A stretch of DNA of 64,000 nt, taken from assembly GCA_012719125.1 (NCBI GenBank), contig JAAYAY010000117.1:22541-86540 (forward strand), in the 5' to 3' direction. Made by a program: the position numbers and the translations under genes. The notes beneath the pieces are model-generated. The model worked only from the letters and a program-made list of their open reading frames with translations. It made no database searches and was not told the origin of the DNA. This document shows positions 19,025 through 26,890 of this stretch, in pieces; the stretch's first letter is position 1, and each line of letters opens with the position of its first letter. The DNA comes from Planctomycetaceae bacterium (GTDB lineage: Bacteria; Planctomycetota; Planctomycetia; Pirellulales; Thermoguttaceae).

Positions 19025-20710
19025 ATGGCCGCGTTCACCTGGTTGGACTGGACAGTTCTGATCGGCTATTTCGTCGGCATTACCGCGTTCGGGCTCTGGG
19101 TGTCGCGCAAGATTGCCTCCAGCGGCGGGTACTTTCTGGGCGATCGGCGGCTGCCGTGGTGGGTGATGATGGGCCAGGCCTTCGGAACCGGCACCCATGC
19201 GGAGAATCCCGTGGCCCAGGCCGGGGCGAGCTTCGACAAGGGTTTTGCCACCATTTGGTACCAGTGGAAGAACATGCTCATCACGCCGTTCTACTGGCTG
19301 ATGGCCCCCTGGTACCGCCGCTGCGAGTGCACGACGGTCGGCGAACTCGTGACCGAGCGATACGGCCGCAGCCTGGGGTTCATCTACACGGTCTTCGCAT
19401 TGTCGTATTTCGTTTTCAGCCAGGGAGCGATGCTCAAGGGAGCGGGCAAGGTGGTCTCGGTGGCCACGGGGGGAGAAATGATCTCGCCCAACGGCGTCGT
19501 GGTGACCATGACGGTCGCCTTTCTGCTGTACGGTTTTTTCGGCGGCCTGATCGCGTCGGCCTACACCGACTTCGTGCAGGGGTTCCTGATTATTTTCATG
19601 TCGTTTATGCTGATACCCGCCGGCCTGACCGCCGTGGGGGGGTTCACGGGCATGCGGGAAAGCCTGGATCCGAGTTTCTTCGAGATCTACAACCGCATGA
19701 GCGGCGTCGACGGCTTTACGATCGCCATCCTGACACTCAACGGCCTGGTCGGCATCACGGCCCAGCCGCACATCCTTTCGATGAACGCCACCGGCCGCAG
19801 CGAACGTGCCGGACGTGTCGGGCAGACCTACGGCAACATGGTCAAGCGTTTTTGCACGATCGGCTGGGCCTTTACCGGGCTGATTGTCGCGGCCATGGTC
19901 CTCCAGCGAGGCGACGCGCTTCCCGACAAGGAAAACGCCTTCGGCTACGCCAGTCTGCACCTCCTCGCCCCGGGCCTGACCGGCCTGTTGGTCGCCTGCG
20001 TGCTGGCCGCCAACATGTCGACCTGCTCCAATTTCATGGTCAATTCGGGGGCTCTGTTCACTCGCAACCTCTACCTGGGCTATTTTCGGCCCGCTGCCGG
20101 CGACCGCGAGGTGCTTCTGGTCGGCCGGCTCTCGGGGCTGGCACTCACCATGCTGGGGGTGCTGTTTGCTCTTTCGGTGGGCCAGGTGCTCGACGCTTTC
20201 TTGTTCACCGAGACCTTGCCGGCGTTCTTCGGGATCATGATCCTGGGCGGGTTCCTCTGGCGGCGAGCCAATCGCTACGGCGCGTGGGCCGGCGTGCTCG
20301 TGTCGATGATCGTCTACTACGTGGCCAACTACCAGATGTGGGGAAAACTGCAACTGGTCTACAAGTGGGAGCCGGAGCCTTTTGCCTGGTCGATGTTGAC
20401 GGGCTTTGCCGCGTTCATCGTCTTGAGCCTGGTCACACCGGCTGAACCGAAGGAGCGGATCGAGCGATTCTTCGACAACATGCGCCGTTCGACGGACCAG
20501 GAGGGTCTGCCCGCGGGCCAGCCCAAGCCGTTGGCCGCCGACCGCGGCCAGGAACTGTTGCTGGTGGACGTGACGGGCTGGTTCACCGCCGAGCGGTGGC
20601 GCAACTTCTTCAGCCGTTACCGCGAGGATCTCATCGGATTCCTCCTGGCCTGGGCCACCGTGGCCCTGTTGATCGGTCTGGCGTGGGGGCTGATGCAGAT
20701 CGCCAAGTAG
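19025..20710 (+). CDS. Sodium:solute symporter (SSS) family transporter
   Basis: This is a 561-residue integral membrane protein with about 13 hydrophobic segments, the layout of the SSS family (PutP/SGLT type). The N-terminal part reads Asp-Trp-Thr-Val-Leu-Ile-Gly-Tyr-Phe. It contains Tyr-Phe-Leu-Gly-Asp-Arg-Arg-Leu-Pro-Trp-Trp, the usual loop before the second segment. A GGGAGGATT ribosome-binding site precedes the ATG. A soluble stretch near residues 485-530 separates the last membrane segment, as in several planctomycete SSS proteins. The substrate cannot be read from the sequence; no metabolic genes flank it. Confidence 0.88.
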   Translation: MAAFTWLDWTVLIGYFVGITAFGLWVSRKIASSGGYFLGDRRLPWWVMMGQAFGTGTHAENPVAQAGASFDKGFATIWYQWKNMLITPFYWLMAPWYRRCECTTVGELVTERYGRSLGFIYTVFALSYFVFSQGAMLKGAGKVVSVATGGEMISPNGVVVTMTVAFLLYGFFGGLIASAYTDFVQGFLIIFMSFMLIPAGLTAVGGFTGMRESLDPSFFEIYNRMSGVDGFTIAILTLNGLVGITAQPHILSMNATGRSERAGRVGQTYGNMVKRFCTIGWAFTGLIVAAMVLQRGDALPDKENAFGYASLHLLAPGLTGLLVACVLAANMSTCSNFMVNSGALFTRNLYLGYFRPAAGDREVLLVGRLSGLALTMLGVLFALSVGQVLDAFLFTETLPAFFGIMILGGFLWRRANRYGAWAGVLVSMIVYYVANYQMWGKLQLVYKWEPEPFAWSMLTGFAAFIVLSLVTPAEPKERIERFFDNMRRSTDQEGLPAGQPKPLAADRGQELLLVDVTGWFTAERWRNFFSRYREDLIGFLLAWATVALLIGLAWGLMQIAK

Positions 20711-20746
20711 TGCAACCACTTGTAGCGCGTAGCACCGCACGCCAAC

Positions 20747-21361
20747 TCAATAGATGCACTCGGCAGTGACTTTGTAGGTGACGCTACGTGTTCCGCAGCG
20801 GGAACACGGCAACTTCACGCGGCGGAAACCTGGTCTCATGGGGCTAACTGCCCGTCGACTACCGCATTTTGGACAGCACCGCCCTCTGTCCAACTTCCGA
20901 GCGCGACTGGCGTAGCGCATTCGAACCCACGCGTGCAGACATGCCTCCATTGGGAGGATGGCAAAGCACGTCACTGTCAACGCTACAAAGAACCCATGCA
21001 AGAAACTGGACGACCAAATACCGTAGAACACGCCACTTGCGAATCCAACCACGGCTGCGGACGCAAAGCCCGAACAGCCGGAGAGGGAACCAAGCTTGCG
21101 GACTCCGTAATGTTGACCGCATGCTGTGCAGATGCGGCTGGTGTGCCAGAACAAACGTCCCTGAATTGTCGCAGACCATAGTGTGTATCCGTTCTCCGCC
21201 AGAGTGTCACTGAGGTGCTGAAGAAACACGATACGATCGTCATCGGAGAGCCCAGGAGAGCCAATCGGATCATCGAGATAGACAGCCAATGCGCTCTCAT
21301 CGCTAATCTCTGGAGTCCTGTGACCACAGTTCGCACAACGGCCCTGGTACATCCTGTGCAT
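20747..21361 (-). CDS. Two-zinc-ribbon membrane protein of unknown function
   Basis: I do not recognise a named family. The 204-residue product starts Met-His-Arg-Met-Tyr-Gln-Gly-Arg-Cys at 21359-21361, with AGGAG upstream and only 4 nt after the preceding gene's stop. It has Cys pairs near the N-terminus (Cys-Ala-Asn-Cys and later Cys-Thr-Ala-Cys), two hydrophobic segments in the middle, and a C-terminal ribbon (Cys-Pro-Lys-Cys and Cys-Ser-Arg-Cys). This suggests a membrane protein with zinc ribbons on the cytoplasmic side. The tight spacing suggests co-transcription with the Asp-box gene, though no functional link is obvious. Confidence 0.65.
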   Translation of the reverse strand: MHRMYQGRCANCGHRTPEISDESALAVYLDDPIGSPGLSDDDRIVFLQHLSDTLAENGYTLWSATIQGRLFWHTSRICTACGQHYGVRKLGSLSGCSGFASAAVVGFASGVFYGIWSSSFLHGFFVALTVTCFAILPMEACLHAWVRMRYASRARKLDRGRCCPKCGSRRAVSPMRPGFRRVKLPCSRCGTRSVTYKVTAECIY

Positions 21362-21365
21362 GATC

Positions 21366-23642
21366 CTACTCCTGATTAGGCACAACCGGCCCCCGCCACA
21401 CGCTGCCGCCGAACGTCGTCACATACATGATCCGCTCGTCTGCCGGATCGAACACGATCCTTTGGATATTCGAGAAGGGCAGGCTGTCGAAGGCCTCCCA
21501 GGTTTGGCCGTGGTCGCGCGTGAGCCAGAGGCCGGCACCGGGGGCGCCTTCGGTGAGAGTCATGTAGATCCAGCCCTCGTGCTTCGGATGGAAGTAGCCG
21601 CCGAAGGTCTGCCGGGCTTCGCGGCCGATTCGCCGCCAGGTTCGGCCGCCGTCTTCGCTGGAGTACAGCCCGCCCGAGTTGTCTTCCCAGTTGGCGTCGC
21701 AGGTGCCGACGAGGATCTTGCGGCTATCCTGCGGATGGACCGAGAAGTCCTTGGGATAGAGGAAGAGCTGCGATGCGTTGACCTTCTGCCAGGTTTCGGC
21801 GGCATCGGTCGATCGATACAGGCCGACCCCTTCGCTCATGAGCGGTTTCCCCTGGCCGGGCCGTTTGGCGCAGATCATCGCAAACAGGGTCCCGTCGGCA
21901 TGCAGCAGAACTCTTGAGACTCGCATGTTCTTGGGATCGCCCAGGCCGGTCTTCTTGAGGGTCCAGGTCTTGCCGTCGTCGGTCGATTTGTAGACGCCTT
22001 CGTCGAACACCCCGGCATAGAGGGTGCGAGAACCCTTGGGACTGTGCGGATCGACGACGACGGAGGTGACCGGCCTGGCGGGGATGCCGCTCGCCTCATG
22101 TTGCCACGACTTGCCGAAGTCGCGCGAGATGCAGACGCCGCCGGGCCGCTGGTGGCCGTGGCGTTCGGAGATGATGTTGTCGTTGGGGATGTCGTGCACG
22201 TCGGAGAAGGCGCCCCAGATCTTGCCGGGGGTCTCCGGGTCGAAGGCCATCTCGTAGCAGGTGTTTCGCCAGGGCGCCCAGGTCTTTTTGTCCCACCAGA
22301 TCCAGGTGTTGCCCGCGTCGAGCGAGCGGGCCGCGCCGATATCGGTGTAGGCGATGTAGTGGCGGTTCGGCTCGAAGGGATCGATGTAGTAGTTCCAGGT
22401 CGTGGTGACCACCAGGCCGTTGCAGACCCAGGCGCTGCCCGGTCCCGGCGTCTGGCCCGGCGCCGGATAGGTGTCGCCGTTGAACCAGGTTTCGCCGCCG
22501 TTGTGCGTGACCTGGAGATGGCTCCGCACGAGCATGACCCGCTGCGGATCGGTGTTGCAGATCGCCATGCCGAAGGGCGCATCTCCGCCCTTGTAGCACT
22601 GTCCGGTCGACGCCGTCACGATATTGGGTGCGACGTTGTAGCGTTCGAACCGGGGATCTTCGAAAAACGTGTCGCGCCAGGTCTCGCCGCCGTCGTCGCT
22701 GCGGTAGATCGTATCGTGATGGGGCGGGCTGAAGCCGGTGCTGGTGTTGGCAGCGTAGACCGTGAGCGGCCGCGTGTCGGTGGTGAGAACCTGTTTGTAC
22801 TGGGCGATGGGGCCGTAGGCCCATTGGTCGGCCTTTTTGGTTTCGGTGTTGATCCCGCGTCCCATGGCCGGTTCCCACGTGTCGCCCCGATCGCGAGAGC
22901 GATAGACGCCGCCTTGGAATACGCCGCCTTCATCACGACTCTTCACCGTGCAGTAGAGCATGGCGACCTTCTGCTCGACGTTAGAGCCGCCGGCGAAGCC
23001 TTGGATTTCCTTCCAGGGCAGGCCACCGGTCTTCTCGACCCAGGTGCGGCCGCCGTCGCTCGATCGCCAGATCCCCTGCTCGGTGGCGGCGAACATGGTC
23101 CGGCCGCCGTCGATCCGATCGAAATGGAACCCGAGCACCGGCCCCTCGGGACCGTCGCAGTCCGTCCAGCTCAGGCCCGCGTCGCGAGACAAGGAGCACG
23201 GCCCGCCGCGTGTGCCGGCGAGCATCACGTTCGGATCGGCGGGATTGATCGCGATCTCGCCGTAGAGCGACCTGCGCAGATCGCCGATCGGCTCAAAGGT
23301 CCGGCCGCAATCGCGGCTGATCTTCAGGCGTCCGCTCGACGACGCGTAGATGACGTTCCGGTCGGTGGGATGGAAGGCCGGCCGACAGCGGGTGTCGGTT
23401 CGGAGCTGTGCCCGGTGGATCATCCGCCAATTGCGGCCGCCGTCTTCGGAGAGGTAGGCCGCACTCATGTCGCAGTTGAGCATCATCAGGTTGGGATCGG
23501 CGGGGGAGACGGCCGGCGTGAACATTCCGCCGCCGCCGGAGAGGCCGACGGGTTCCCAGGGGATGTCGGCCCCATCGGCTGGTCCCGGGAGACCCATGAG
23601 AAGTGTCGCAAGTGCGGTGAACCAGATGCGTGGCGGGAGCAT
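21366..23642 (-). CDS. Secreted Asp-box (BNR) repeat beta-propeller protein
   Basis: The 758-residue product has a signal peptide (hydrophobic run to about residue 24, ending Ala-Asp-Gly-Ala). It then carries many Asp-box repeats of the Ser-x-Asp-x-Gly-x-Thr-Trp type, for example Ser-Glu-Asp-Gly-Gly-Arg-Asn-Trp and Ser-Thr-Asp-Asp-Gly-Lys-Thr-Trp. Such repeats build the beta-propellers of sialidases, xyloglucanases and sortilin-like proteins. The spread of repeats over the whole length suggests two propellers, as in GH74-type enzymes. Catalytic residues cannot be assigned, so an exported glycan-active or binding protein is the safest call. Confidence 0.8.
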   Translation of the reverse strand: MLPPRIWFTALATLLMGLPGPADGADIPWEPVGLSGGGGMFTPAVSPADPNLMMLNCDMSAAYLSEDGGRNWRMIHRAQLRTDTRCRPAFHPTDRNVIYASSSGRLKISRDCGRTFEPIGDLRRSLYGEIAINPADPNVMLAGTRGGPCSLSRDAGLSWTDCDGPEGPVLGFHFDRIDGGRTMFAATEQGIWRSSDGGRTWVEKTGGLPWKEIQGFAGGSNVEQKVAMLYCTVKSRDEGGVFQGGVYRSRDRGDTWEPAMGRGINTETKKADQWAYGPIAQYKQVLTTDTRPLTVYAANTSTGFSPPHHDTIYRSDDGGETWRDTFFEDPRFERYNVAPNIVTASTGQCYKGGDAPFGMAICNTDPQRVMLVRSHLQVTHNGGETWFNGDTYPAPGQTPGPGSAWVCNGLVVTTTWNYYIDPFEPNRHYIAYTDIGAARSLDAGNTWIWWDKKTWAPWRNTCYEMAFDPETPGKIWGAFSDVHDIPNDNIISERHGHQRPGGVCISRDFGKSWQHEASGIPARPVTSVVVDPHSPKGSRTLYAGVFDEGVYKSTDDGKTWTLKKTGLGDPKNMRVSRVLLHADGTLFAMICAKRPGQGKPLMSEGVGLYRSTDAAETWQKVNASQLFLYPKDFSVHPQDSRKILVGTCDANWEDNSGGLYSSEDGGRTWRRIGREARQTFGGYFHPKHEGWIYMTLTEGAPGAGLWLTRDHGQTWEAFDSLPFSNIQRIVFDPADERIMYVTTFGGSVWRGPVVPNQE

Positions 23643-24432
23643 GGCGATCTCTCCGGGTTGGCGGTCTTGGAGGTCACAGAGCCTTGGTTCGGGATTCCTG
23701 TACGGGTATCAGGCGAGTGGCGGTTCGGCAAGGGGATGGGGAGACTACGGTGTCGGCTGCGCTCTTTGCATTGTTTGCATTGTTGCCATTGTTGCGCAAG
23801 TTTTTGAATACTGAGTACTTTTGGCTTACTTGGGGGGTAGTGATTTCCTCGAGCAAAGAAAGGGAACCTGACAAGGGAATGGACGGCAAAGGAATTGTTA
23901 AGGATCGGGCAACTACAGGAGCCACTGGGCTGTGTACAACAGTATACATATTCGTCAGAGAAAGTCAATACAAGAATTGAACAGGTGCGCGGATTTTTGG
24001 GCGGTGATCGAAGGACCGGTGTTTGTGGGCGCCGATGGTCGTGGGAAGGGGAGGCGTTCTTTCGGAGTTGTGCGAGACCGGGGTTTTGCGCCGTATCGGC
24101 GGTGTTGCGAAATGGGTCGGGGTGTGTGGGTGAGGAGAAGTGCTTGTGGCTGTTGTGTTTACACCTGAGGACGTGGGCGTAAGTGGGGTTCCGTCGACAG
24201 GGGGGCGTTGCAGAAATCTCTCTACTGAGGGGGGAACGCTGATCTTCCCTGATCAACGCTGATCAGGGCGTTCATGCGTACGAAGCGGGCCGGTGCTTCC
24301 ATGGGTGGATTTGGAGGGTTAGTTGTTTTGAACAGGAGTACTCTCAGGAAGGGGCAAACAGGAAAACGGAAACGAACTCAAGACCGGAGTGGTAAGGCGG
24401 GGCGTAACGGGGTGGACTATCTATCGTCCATC

Positions 24433-24459
24433 GGCACTGCTTGGCAAATAAGCAGTGCC
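24433..24459. repeat. Short palindrome of the CACTGCTT...AAGCAGTG family
   Basis: Two perfect 10-nt arms (GGCACTGCTT and AAGCAGTGCC) are separated by 7 nt. Related palindromes occur at 61163-61228, so this is a dispersed intergenic repeat rather than a gene-specific terminator; no T-run follows. Confidence 0.7.
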
Positions 24460-24466
24460 ATACGGT

Positions 24467-24494
24467 GATTGGCTCCCACGGTCACGCAGGGCCA
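24467..24494. repeat. Cassette box copy 1 (GATTGG-N4-CACGGTCACGCAGGGCCA)
   Basis: A 28-nt box made of GATTGG, four variable bases and CACGGTCACGCAGGGCCA. It lies just beyond the 3' end of the SUKH gene. The same box follows the other immunity gene and occurs again at the far end of the array. Confidence 0.75.
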
Positions 24495-24516
24495 CGCGTC
24501 CACCCGTCCCCCGAGG

Positions 24517-25356
24517 TTACCGAAACTGACCTGATTTCCATGCACGAAGAAATGCCTTGGTGCAGTTCTGGGGACGATACCGATTCTTTGTGAAGTCACT
24601 TGGATTTGCCCCCGCCTTCAATAGTAAGAGAACAATCTCGCCAAATCCGGCCTCATCGGCTAGTCGGCACGCATCGGCAGATTTCGGATCGATGGCGCCT
24701 TCTTCCAATAGGTGGCGAACAACGGCGATGTTTCCGCTATCACAGGCTGTCTTGAAGAGCTTCAGTCTGACCCTGGGGGCCAAAGCCTCCAGATGCGTGT
24801 CGCGCAGCCAACGATCATTGCGTGCAGTATCGAGCGATTCTATGGATATGAATGGTTCGTCGCGTTCCAGCGAGTTGCGTCTGCGCTCGGCCACATCCTC
24901 CACTCTAAGCGCTTTGAGGTATGTATTGAAGTCCTCGGCCAGGAACAGTTGATTGTCTTCAGGAAGTACATCGAACTCGTTGTCGCGTACCCAGTATAGG
25001 ACATGACTGTTTCGCGTATCGAGCAGTATCAGGTCTTCACCAGTCATTCCGATAGGGATTGAGTTCGCTGGAATACGTCCAGCATGCATCCGCCACACTT
25101 TCTCGATGTCACGCCAGCCAAGTTCTTCGGGGCAACTGAACGAAAACAAAGCGTCGACTCCGCCTCCGCGAAATGAACTCCCTTCTGTTGCGCGGTGAAC
25201 GGGAACGGCAAACTTGCCGCCATTTCGCTGCAAGATGAAGGCGCGATAATCGTCGGGTAACGTCGACTTGATTGACTTCTCGAATCGGCTAATCTCTCGT
25301 TCCGTCACGGGTAGCCAAGAGTCGACCAGATAGGACAATGGCGAGTCGTCCCCCAT
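24517..25356 (-). CDS. SUKH (SMI1/KNR4)-domain protein with C-terminal ankyrin-like repeats, probable toxin-immunity protein
   Basis: The 279-residue product begins at the ATG at 25354-25356, which has a strong GGAGGGAG site; codons further upstream are possible but less likely. Residues about 15-150 match the SUKH pattern: Glu-Arg-Glu-Ile-Ser-Arg-Phe-Glu, Leu-Pro-Asp-Asp-Tyr-Arg-Ala-Phe-Ile-Leu, then Asn-Gly-Gly. The C-terminal quarter looks like ankyrin-type helices (Asn-Ile-Ala-Val-Val-Arg-His-Leu-Leu-Glu, Val-Leu-Leu-Leu-Leu-Lys-Ala-Gly-Ala-Asn-Pro). SUKH proteins commonly act as antidotes to contact-dependent or polymorphic toxins. No toxin gene is adjacent, so an orphan immunity role is inferred from the family and the cassette-like context. 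Confidence 0.75.
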   Translation of the reverse strand: MGDDSPLSYLVDSWLPVTEREISRFEKSIKSTLPDDYRAFILQRNGGKFAVPVHRATEGSSFRGGGVDALFSFSCPEELGWRDIEKVWRMHAGRIPANSIPIGMTGEDLILLDTRNSHVLYWVRDNEFDVLPEDNQLFLAEDFNTYLKALRVEDVAERRRNSLERDEPFISIESLDTARNDRWLRDTHLEALAPRVRLKLFKTACDSGNIAVVRHLLEEGAIDPKSADACRLADEAGFGEIVLLLLKAGANPSDFTKNRYRPQNCTKAFLRAWKSGQFR

Positions 25357-25460
25357 CGTTGCTCCCTCCATACACGTGGCCAAAAGCACTTCGCACAGAA
25401 CCAGGGAATAGGAATGCGTCGTCATTGTCTGCCAGATGTCGGGGTAACGCTTGGCACTTT

Positions 25461-25754
25461 GACGGGCAGTCTATCAGGGACTTCAACCGTCGGTCAAGCT
25501 GCGGATCTTCCTTCGCCCGGCTTTCCAGTCTTTGTACCACTCGATGCACACCGCTGCCGTCGCGGTAACCGAACCGTACGACCGGCCCAAACATCCTCGC
25601 GATCCGGGCACGGTACTGGCGATGAGCCATGGCGTACGTCGGCCCGAAATGGCTCAGCCACTCGGTACAAAGCCAGGGGGCAACTCCTGGTAAACCGGAC
25701 CCTTGAGTTGATCGAGTCGCTCTGGACTGAAGGAGCAAGGCTGGAGGGCGGTGG
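25461..25754. repeat. 300-bp direct repeat, copy 1, upstream of the SUKH gene
   Basis: About 294 nt that recur in the same orientation at 26406-26701 with roughly 16 visible differences. Neither strand gives a conserved protein: base changes between copies alter amino acids in every frame I tried. I take it as a non-coding repeated block that travels with the immunity genes. Confidence 0.85.
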
Positions 25755-25795
25755 CTGAGGACCGGAGGGCCGCAGGGTCAACGGCCTAAGTCGAT

Positions 25796-25823
25796 GATTG
25801 GTTTTCGCGGTCACGCAGGGCCA
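25796..25823. repeat. Cassette box copy 2
   Basis: GATTGG, four bases (TTTT), then CGCGGTCACGCAGGGCCA. It lies between repeat copy 1 and the stop codon of the NTF2-fold gene and differs from the other two boxes by one base outside the variable four. Confidence 0.75.
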
Positions 25824-25862
25824 GTCACCGTGAATTTGACACTCCAGACTTACCGTCGGCTG

Positions 25863-26294
25863 TTACAGTAAGTCCTTAGACCATTTCGTCTCGCCCTTCG
25901 ATCGATATTTCCGGTTGTCCCGTATGCGCCATTCTCCGGCCACGTCTACGAGCTGATACTTGTACTGCCAGCCACGCTCTTCCGGCTGCTCGGTCTCTAT
26001 CGTCACAGTGCCCGCTCGCTCCGTTGTCCGCACGATACTCTCACCTTCATGTTCAGGCTTCCCAAGACTGAAAGAAACGCCAACATCTTGAAGTCGCTCG
26101 GCCTCTTTGCCAACTTCACAGAAACGCTCGAAGATCTCTTCGAGCTTCGCACGTCGCAGAGCACGGTTCCGCTCAAATTGCGTACGGTCAACCTTCGCCC
26201 TATGCTGTTCCGCTGCCTGCAATTCCCAAGCGTTCATTTCCGAAAAGAACGCCAATAACACTTCCAGCGCGGGGTGGTGGGGCAATAATTCCAT
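25863..26294 (-). CDS. NTF2-fold immunity-type protein
   Basis: The 143-residue product starts Met-Glu-Leu-Leu-Pro-His-His-Pro-Ala-Leu-Glu-Val-Leu-Leu-Ala-Phe-Phe-Ser-Glu-Met. It ends in a beta-rich half with Glu-Tyr/Lys-Tyr strands and the closing pattern Gly-Glu-Trp-Arg-Ile-Arg-Asp-Asn. This matches the NTF2-fold immunity proteins I know from planctomycetes, which are found in polyimmunity loci and are thought to neutralise secreted nuclease toxins. There is no signal peptide. It sits alone between the two long repeats and shares an orientation with the SUKH gene. The partner toxin is not in the window. Confidence 0.7.
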   Translation of the reverse strand: MELLPHHPALEVLLAFFSEMNAWELQAAEQHRAKVDRTQFERNRALRRAKLEEIFERFCEVGKEAERLQDVGVSFSLGKPEHEGESIVRTTERAGTVTIETEQPEERGWQYKYQLVDVAGEWRIRDNRKYRSKGETKWSKDLL

Positions 26295-26405
26295 CTCGTA
26301 CTGTCGGGAAAACTAGACGTTGAATAGCCAGGGGTAGATCATGGGATTGTCAAGAACCTTAGTGGCCCATCGTGGTGTCGTTGTCGGGCTCACCGCTTGA
26401 GACTC

Positions 26406-26701
26406 GACGGGCAGTCTATCAGGGACTTCAACCGTCGGTCAAGCTGCGGATCTTCCTTCGCCCGGCTTTCCAGTCTTTGTGCCACTCGATGCACGCCGCT
26501 GCCGTCGCGGTGGCCGAATCGCACAACCTGCCCAAACATGCTCGCGATCTGGGCACGGCACTGGCGATGAGCCATGGCGTACGTCGGCTCGAAATGGCTC
26601 AGCCACTCGGTACAAAGCCCGGGTGGGCAACTCCTGGTAAACCGGACCCTTGAGTTGATCGAGTCGCTCTGGAGTGAAGGAGCAAGGCTGGAGGGCGGTG
26701 G
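26406..26701. repeat. 300-bp direct repeat, copy 2, upstream of the NTF2-fold gene
   Basis: Second copy of the block at 25461-25754, same orientation, about 95 per cent identical by eye, with one small length change near 26620. It lies on the 5' side of the NTF2-fold gene, exactly as copy 1 lies on the 5' side of the SUKH gene. Confidence 0.85.
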
Positions 26702-26717
26702 GCATCAGGCACACGGG

Positions 26718-26745
26718 GATTGGTGGACACGGTCACGCAGGGCCA
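26718..26745. repeat. Cassette box copy 3
   Basis: GATTGG, four bases (TGGA), then CACGGTCACGCAGGGCCA, adjoining the far side of repeat copy 2. It ends the two-unit array. Confidence 0.75.
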
Positions 26746-26752
26746 ACCACCG

Positions 26753-26890
26753 CTTGGCAGTTGGTGGGCAGTGCCCACCCTACTTCACTTGGCAGTTGGT
26801 GGGCGGTGCCCACCCTTCGCTTGGCAGTTGGTGGGCGGTGCCCACCCTACTTCGCTTGGCCGTTGGTGGGCAGTGCCCACCCTACTTTGC
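26753..26890. repeat. Tandem repeat of a 37-38 nt palindromic unit (four copies)
   Basis: Four near-identical units, each with the core GTGGGC-[AG]G-TGCCCAC, which can fold as a hairpin, and a spacer of the type CTTGGCAGTTG. On the minus strand the units read as Val-Gly-x-Ala-x-Pro-Thr-Asn type peptides. The repeat extends into the 3' end of the beta-helix gene and supplies its last residues. Confidence 0.9.

Larger units (their letters stand above)
23643..24516. other. Repeat-bearing intergenic region upstream of the Asp-box gene
   Basis: This stretch of about 870 nt has no convincing coding region. It holds a palindrome with 10-bp arms (24433-24442 and 24450-24459, GGCACTGCTT/AAGCAGTGCC), close in sequence to the palindromes at 61163-61228. 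It also holds the first of three copies of a 28-nt box (24467-24494). GC content looks lower around 23780-24000 than in flanking genes. Confidence 0.6.

Noticed and set aside
25289..26714. Possible transposase or toxin fragment encoded in the 300-bp repeats
   Set aside because: Differences between copies change residues in every frame examined and no conserved domain is recognisable; treated as non-coding.
26753..26890. CRISPR array
   Set aside because: The units are almost identical along their whole length, with no variable spacers and no cas genes nearby.
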